A stretch of 64,000 nucleotides of DNA from Nostoc paludosum FACHB-159 (GTDB lineage Bacteria > Cyanobacteriota > Cyanobacteriia > Cyanobacteriales > Nostocaceae). Each line of letters begins with the position of its first letter. The first letter of the stretch is position 1. The position numbers were made by a program, and so were the translations under genes. Shown in pieces: positions 59,701 to 64,000 of this stretch. The DNA lies in assembly GCF_014698835.1 (NCBI RefSeq), contig NZ_JACJTU010000041.1, forward strand, positions 1-64,000. Reading direction: 5' to 3'. Under the pieces are notes generated by a model. The model searched no databases, was not told the origin of the DNA, and saw nothing but the letters and a program-made list of their open reading frames with translations.

Positions 59701-61442
59701 GGCATAAGGATACAGTAACTTTTGTTAGTTTCAGTCCGGACGGGCGGTTACTAGTTTCTGCCAGTAACAGTGACAAAACTGTTAAACTCTGGGATATCTC
59801 TACTGGTAAAAATATCTTCACTTGGAATGGATATCAATCTGACGGCAATGGCAATAAAGGTGTAAGTTTTAGCCCGGATGGGCGACTACTGGCTTTTGGC
59901 AGTACAGGGAACACCATCCAACTTTGGGATATTTCCACTCGTCGGCTAATAGCTACCTTTACCGGACATAGAGATACAGTCAATGGCGTAAGTTTCAGCC
60001 CGGATGGGCGACTACTGGCTTCTGCTAGTGGTGATGCTACTGTCAAACTCTGGGATATTGCCACAGGCAAACAAATATCCACCTTGACTGGACATCAAGC
60101 TTGGGTCTTTGGTGTAAGTTTCAGCCCGGATGGACGAATACTGGCTTCTGGCGCTGATGGCGGCGGCATTAAACTGTGGGATGTTGCCACACGCAAAGAA
60201 ATTGGCAATCTCTTTGGTTTTAAAGGTAGAGTGACAAACCTCAGTTTCAGCCCTTCAGGGCAACAGTTGGTTGCTAGCGGTTTTAACAATGCTATCAAAC
60301 TGTGGAATGTGGCTACACGCCAAGAAATATCTACCTTGACTGGACATCGCGATAATGTCAACAGTGTCAGTTTCAGTCCTGATGGGCAATGGTTAGCTTC
60401 TGCTAGTAGCGACCATAGTATCAAGCTTTGGTATATCGCCCAGCGTCAAGAAATCAAGACTCTTTATGGAGGTAACGTTAATGTTAGTAGCGTTAGTTTC
60501 AGCCCGGATGGGCGGCTGCTGGCTTCTACTAGTAAGGAGGACAACAGAGTCAAACTATGGGATGTCGTAACTTATAAAGAAATCCCTAACAATATCCAGC
60601 ATAGTTATTGGATTGAAAGTGTAAGTTTTAGCCCCGATGGCAGAAAGTTAGCTTCCGGTAGTTGGGATAACACCGTTAAACTGTGGAATGTTGCTACTGG
60701 TAAAGAAATCCCTAGTAACATGCAGCACAAAGGTTGGGTTACAAGTGTAAGTTTCAGCCCTGATGGGAAAAAGTTAGCTTCTGCTAGTTGGGACAATACA
60801 GTAAAACTCTGGGATGTTGCCACAGGCAAAGAACTTAAGACCCTTTTAAGTCATAGCAGTGTAGTCTTTAGCCACAGTTTTAGCCCTGACAGACGACTAC
60901 TAGCTTCTGCTAGCAACGATCAAACTATTAAACTGTGGGATGTCGCTACAGGCAAAAAACTTGATACCCTCACCGGATTTAAGACCGAACGTGGGAGCGT
61001 CAGTTTCAGCCCTGACGGAAGACTGCTGGCTTTTGGTGGCGACAAAACCATCGTATTATGGGATGTTGCCACCCGCAAAGAAATAGCTACCCTTACCGGA
61101 CACAAGGCTGAGATTTATAGCATCAGTTTTAGCCCCGATGGCCGGCTACTGGCATCAGCTAGCAAAGACCGTAATATAATCCTTTGGGATGTTACCACCC
61201 GCAAAGAAATCAACCTCTTCAATGCAAGGGCTGAGATTTATAGCATCAGTTTTAGCCCCAACGGGCGACAACTAGCTTCCGGAAGTGCCTCTGGAAAGGT
61301 AATTTTGTGGAATTTAGAAAAATCGAATTCAACTCTTGAAGCTCTACTAGCACAAGGTTGCAATTGGCTGCATAGCTATCTGGAAAATAACCCCAATGTT
61401 AGCGACAAGCAACTCTGTAATGGAATTGATGTTGCTAAATAA
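56793..61442 (+). CDS. CHAT-nSTAND-WD40 signalling protein
   Basis: 1549 residues. I chose ATG 56793 (MTKLVVLKLDGNLQQGVRVT), where homology-like sequence begins; an ATG nine codons earlier is possible. N-terminal region 1-150, CHAT protease (His229 in FAGHSQT, Cys273 in NSCDGLGL), then an nSTAND NTPase with GSSGSGKSS near 409 and LLVADQFEELY. One membrane segment lies near 830-850, then 14 WD40 repeats (two seven-blade propellers) and a short C-terminal cap. A ligand or partner sensed by the propellers would switch the NTPase and unleash the protease. It was probably third in an operon with the sigma factor and DUF1822 genes, now at 10022-11695. Confidence 0.92.
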   Translation: MTKLVVLKLDGNLQQGVRVTLSIATEGVSPHKEITGNLPPIAPLQTTIDEWRSHYRSLGSSPRGIKAIKVTYDGSIAQKHEDCKNSATELQKQLNNWLLSESFRPIRESWLKELQEKELVRVLIRTSSQQLRQIPWHLWDLVEEYPNAELALSATDYQKPIIAKTPTKRDQVKILAILGNSTGIDIETDRKLLNSLPDADVTFLVQPQRHEINDSLWERPWDILFFAGHSQTVGDSGRIYINENKESLTTDDLKYGLKKAISNGLAVAIFNSCDGLGLASELETLHIPQIIVMREQVPDEVAQVFLKHFLEDFASDGKSLYQAAKEARLKLHGLEDKYPCASWLPVICQNTGATPPSWLDLGRRPTEISPYRGLFAFREEDAEFFFGRESFTQMLIDAVQNQPLVAVIGSSGSGKSSVVFAGLVKCLRDAGNCHIVDFRPGSRPLFNLATALVDQKETNFNRDYHQKGSQILPPVLSRTERLREIRNLASDLGQCENGLRDVVDDILSVDPNQRLLLVADQFEELYTLCRDAQERKAFLDRLLEAISSCGNFTFVITLRADFLGQALSYRPFADALQYADLKLGPMTDEEMQAAVEKPAALLGVTIEEGLVERILSTVSTEPGDLPLLEFALTQLWAKQLDAQLTHAAYDEIGGVEAALARYADEAYNKLNFEEKERAQRIFIQLVHPGEGTEDTRRVATRAEVGEENWDLVTRLADARLVVTGRDEKTGLETVEVVHEALIRSWGQLHQWMQLDRDFRQWQEQLRVAMRTWESSGCDEGALLRGKPLADAEYWQSQRFLELSSQERSFIGLSVELRERESKKQKRRRQFTILGLTGGLFVALGLAGLAGVGWWLTELQRQQTINGLIAASQELFDSNQEFDALLTCINAGKQLKQAAFGVNSDMQFRVKVALQQAIYGVKERNRLEGHKAGVFHITFSPDGRLLASGSRDTTIKLWDTATGKEIRILTGHKDTVTFVSFSPDGRLLVSASNSDKTVKLWDISTGKNIFTWNGYQSDGNGNKGVSFSPDGRLLAFGSTGNTIQLWDISTRRLIATFTGHRDTVNGVSFSPDGRLLASASGDATVKLWDIATGKQISTLTGHQAWVFGVSFSPDGRILASGADGGGIKLWDVATRKEIGNLFGFKGRVTNLSFSPSGQQLVASGFNNAIKLWNVATRQEISTLTGHRDNVNSVSFSPDGQWLASASSDHSIKLWYIAQRQEIKTLYGGNVNVSSVSFSPDGRLLASTSKEDNRVKLWDVVTYKEIPNNIQHSYWIESVSFSPDGRKLASGSWDNTVKLWNVATGKEIPSNMQHKGWVTSVSFSPDGKKLASASWDNTVKLWDVATGKELKTLLSHSSVVFSHSFSPDRRLLASASNDQTIKLWDVATGKKLDTLTGFKTERGSVSFSPDGRLLAFGGDKTIVLWDVATRKEIATLTGHKAEIYSISFSPDGRLLASASKDRNIILWDVTTRKEINLFNARAEIYSISFSPNGRQLASGSASGKVILWNLEKSNSTLEALLAQGCNWLHSYLENNPNVSDKQLCNGIDVAK

Positions 61443-61591
61443 TCGTAGTTCACCAACGAATGAAAAACGAGTAAGGCGTTTATCAAGTTCAAAAATTAAA
61501 ATGCAATTTAGGCAGTAGTCAAAACTGTTATTTCAAACTCTTTTAGGCAAATTTCAAAATCAATCTATTATCCAAGCTAAATAAACAACAT

Positions 61592-61618
61592 AAAAGTACC
61601 CGTTAGGGTACTTTTTTT
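61592..61618 (+). terminator. Rho-independent terminator after the CHAT-WD40 gene
   Basis: AAAAGTACCC (61592-61601), a 4-bp loop GTTA, then GGGTACTTTTTTT (61606-61618). A perfect stem with a T run about 150 bp after the stop. An AGTACCCTAACAGGTA copy 40 bp on is probably unrelated to termination. Confidence 0.8.
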
Positions 61619-62056
61619 GATGTAATTTTTTCGGAATAAAGTACCCTAACAGGTAATAGCATTTCATCTAAATTTATGCTGAATATAAGACCTAAAGTGA
61701 CTTTTGAGACTTTATAAACTTTTGTTAAAAATTAGCTGTTTTTCAGATAAAGAGGTTTTTTATTAACCGAGTAATGTGTAGACAAACCTCCGATTTATCT
61801 CATCATAAAACTTGTAAATTCAAGGAAATTCAGTATGAATACACGTCAATTAGATTTACTTTTACCCATAGGATGCAAGCTTTATGCTATTGCAATGCAT
61901 AATGAAAAGTTGGTGCGATTCTTGTCCTGACTCATATTAACTTCTTGTTTATTTGAAAGTGACATCAAACTGTTTGGTGTTCTAATTCTCCATATACCGC
62001 CATTGTATAATCTCGTTAGGTAGCAAAGTTCGACCATGATAGCGATTGCATACTTT
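61619..62056. other. Intergenic region before the 348-bp element
   Basis: About 440 bp with no supported gene. A minus-strand frame near 61882-62130 is partly made of the miniature element and is not called. It ends in the ACTTT duplication of the next element. Confidence 0.4.
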
Positions 62057-62404
62057 GGGGAGAAAGTAGCGAAGCTGCTATGAGCCGCCATGCAACGCCT
62101 GAAAACGCTACCCAGAGAGAGTTTCATCAAAATTTTTCAACTTTTACCCGAAAATGAGATTTTGACCAATTAGATGCACACTTAAAGCTGTACCATTTAA
62201 ACCTCACTGATTTTTACAGCCTGAAACCCTCATAGCTACGTTACTAAATGCAGTACCAAATAGCCTAAAGGTCAATTGGTACTGCAAAAACAAGCGAGTT
62301 CTGAGATTTTCGGGTTAAAGAGCTATTTTATTTCTGTAACTTATATGTGATAAGACTTTCAGCCGTTGCGTGGCGGCTCATGACAGGCTCGCTACTTTTA
62401 CCCC
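62057..62404 (+). mobile_element. 348-bp Tn3-style miniature element
   Basis: Starts GGGGAGAAAGTAGCG and ends CTACTTTTACCCC. Roughly 50-bp imperfect inverted repeats (both contain TGAGCCGCCA.GCAACG). Flanked by ACTTT on both sides (62052-62056, 62405-62409), a 5-bp target duplication. No protein is encoded. Its first 94 bp (62057-62150) correspond to the whole 94-bp element at 56436, with the last C replaced by G. Confidence 0.88.
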
Positions 62405-62465
62405 ACTTTAGGTTAGATCTCAGTCATATTGAAAGGATTCAAAACAATAAATATTCAGAAAAACT

Positions 62466-62984
62466 ATGAGCGATATTTTATTAATTAATGCTGAAACTCA
62501 GACCCAAAACCTATTGATGAAATGCTTAGAAAATGCAGGATTTCAGGTTGTTGGCACAGAAAATAATATTGTTAGTGTTCAGCTAGCACAGAATAAATTG
62601 TCTAGCAGTGAGGAAATTACAAACTTAAATACTCCTCAGTTCATATTTCCAAATATTCCCCGAATACGTGAGGTTTTCGAGTTCATTGAATTGAATTATC
62701 ATGAAAATATTCGCCTAAAAGAAGTAGCTCAAGCAGTTGGTTATTCCTCAGCTTACTTAACCGATTTAGTGCGAAAACTTACCGGGAAAACGGTCAATAA
62801 TTGGATTATTGAGCGCCGACTAGCAGCTGCAAGCTCCTTACTTTTAGAAACTAATGATTCTGTTGAGCAGATTGCTTTAAAAGTAGGCTATAAAAATATC
62901 AATCATTTTTATTGTCAGTTTCGCGATTACTATCAAAATACTCCCCGTGCTTGGAGAGAGACACAGCATTGTAAAGTAGCTTAA
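62466..62984 (+). CDS. AraC-family transcriptional regulator with a vestigial receiver start
   Basis: 172 residues. The C-terminal 105 residues are an AraC/XylS double helix-turn-helix (NIRLKEVAQAVGYSSAYLTD, then SVEQIALKVGYKNINHFYCQFRDYYQNTP). The first 40 (MSDILLINAETQTQNLLMKC, GFQVVGTE) look like the start of a response-regulator receiver, but its phospho-acceptor Asp and later strands are missing, so it has been cut down to a DNA-binding protein. The start lies about 60 bp after the 348-bp element's duplication, which may supply or have displaced its promoter. Confidence 0.85.
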   Translation: MSDILLINAETQTQNLLMKCLENAGFQVVGTENNIVSVQLAQNKLSSSEEITNLNTPQFIFPNIPRIREVFEFIELNYHENIRLKEVAQAVGYSSAYLTDLVRKLTGKTVNNWIIERRLAAASSLLLETNDSVEQIALKVGYKNINHFYCQFRDYYQNTPRAWRETQHCKVA

Positions 62985-63209
62985 AACTAATATTACAACC
63001 ATTAGAAGATATTCCTAGTGAAACAAGTCTTATATTTTATAATTCTGACGCTTTTTTAGCTTAACGTTACTGTAGCATTGATAATTGAGAGTGAAAATTC
63101 CTCAATTATCAAGACCTCAATTTGATATTTACCAAGTTATGAATTATTATTGCAGCAGTGAGTAATTGTTTCGGCAGTTGCTCAGTGCTTATTTTTTATA
63201 ATATTTTTC

Positions 63210-63689
63210 AAATTTATACTGGGATTACTCCGAGATTTACTCGCTTACAAAAACTCCCCCACTGATGAAGCCGCAGAAAAACTCCGATCTGAATTCTGGC
63301 AGCTTTTCGACTCCGACAGTGGTTATCAGCAGTTGGATGAACGAAAACGATTAAGAGCAGCAAAAAGTTTGGAGTTGCTTAATGTTTTAGAGCATCCTGA
63401 ATTACCATTGCATAACAATCCCGCTGAGTTATTTGCTAGAACAATGGTGCAGCGGCGTAATATTAGCTATGCAACTAAAACTACTGAGGGAACCAAATCT
63501 TGGGATACTTTTATGTCTCCTGTTGCTACTACTCGTCAGTTGGGAATCAGTTTTTTTGAATATGTGCATGAGCGGATTTATCATCGAATAATAGTCCCCT
63601 CTTTCGCCACTATTATTCGGGCGAAATCTTCTTCTAATCCCTTTAGTTGGTCATGGCAACAAGAATCAATGTCTCCCCCAACTTATTGA
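63210..63689 (+). pseudogene. C-terminal transposase fragment
   Basis: Open without a start from about 63210. It reads LGLLRDLLAYKNSPTDEAAE, then LRSEFWQLFDSDSGYQQLDE, LEHPELPLHNNPAELFARTM, KSWDTFMSPVATTRQLGISF and an ending. This is the C-terminal third of a DDE transposase as found in many Nostoc genomes (LHNNPAEL..R and WDTF..L..T.RKLG are conserved in several IS families). The N-terminal two thirds are missing, so it is an inactive remnant. Confidence 0.7.
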
Positions 63690-64000
63690 GCCGATACCTT
63701 TTGACAGTCTTAAATATTTGATTTTTTATTTTGAGAATAATCTAAAAATACTTAATAACTCATTATTAGTTTATCTGAAAATACTTAATTACCAATAATA
63801 TTGCATCAAATTACTATGTATATATGGAAAGCCAAGAGAACAAGCAAATCAGCTAGAAAATTATTTGATAATCTATGAATTAAAATTTAATTCCTATGAT
63901 TATTAATTAAAAGCTTTCCTGTAAATAACTTTTACATTGCCCATCTCGGTGCAATGCCTTCAACAATCAACATTAAAGATTAGGTACAAAACTATGTCAC
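63690..64000. other. AT-rich right edge, no gene seen
   Basis: 311 bp, rich in A and T, without a supported gene. The window ends here. Confidence 0.4.

Noticed and set aside
59442..61105. Several minus-strand frames with repeated Ser/Pro/Leu patterns
   Set aside because: They are antisense shadows of the WD40 repeats; their repetition is imposed by the repeats.

Overview
The window looks like plasmid DNA from a filamentous, Nostoc-like cyanobacterium. Evidence: scattered GCGATCGC (HIP1) octamers, an AT-leaning base composition, DUF1822, CHAT and nSTAND-WD40 families typical of Nostocales, two plasmid partition systems, a relaxase with its accessory protein, a plasmid primase, a Xer-like recombinase and several toxin-antitoxin-like or conflict genes. 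I found no rRNA, tRNA or CRISPR array.

Layout. (A) 1-12045 is outer replicon, left part: a permuted NlpC/P60-like hydrolase, a decayed zone with transposase and helicase remnants, a RecD-like helicase, parA-parB with three 16-bp palindromes inside parB (candidate parS), a large SF1 helicase, and a sigma factor plus DUF1822 gene pair. (B) 12046-14899 and 53722-56674 are two copies of a 306-bp inverted-repeat element, each carrying a 2548-bp group II intron (apparently identical) at the same position. (C) 14900-53721 is an inner segment of about 38.8 kb with its own ParA/ParG-like partition locus and ACTC-rich iterons, a split HipA-like kinase with a HIRAN partner, mobilisation genes with a candidate oriT, a P4-type primase, an eight-gene membrane/ATPase operon, a metallopeptidase/EAD/CHAT cluster, a Xer-like recombinase, a second CHAT protein, a Panacea-Doc toxin-antitoxin pair and a CoiA-like protein. 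(D) 56675-64000 is outer replicon, right part: a CHAT-nSTAND-WD40 protein, two Tn3-style miniature elements (one nested in the right-hand 306-bp element), an AraC-type regulator and a transposase fragment.

How it fits together. The target-site duplications of the two 306-bp elements are swapped. The left copy is flanked by ACTTA and TATTC, the right copy by TATTC and ACTTA. This is expected if the inner segment was once a separate circle carrying one element flanked by TATTC, which recombined with an element flanked by ACTTA on the outer replicon. Two gene-level checks agree. The two half-genes at the ends of the inner segment (14900-15232 and 53462-53716, minus strand) join in frame into one 195-residue PD-(D/E)XK-like protein. 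Removing the inner segment also brings the sigma/DUF1822 pair next to the CHAT-WD40 gene. Each part has its own partition system. The window therefore most likely records fusion of two plasmids through group II introns sitting in miniature transposable elements; a misassembly across 2.5-kb identical repeats is the main alternative.
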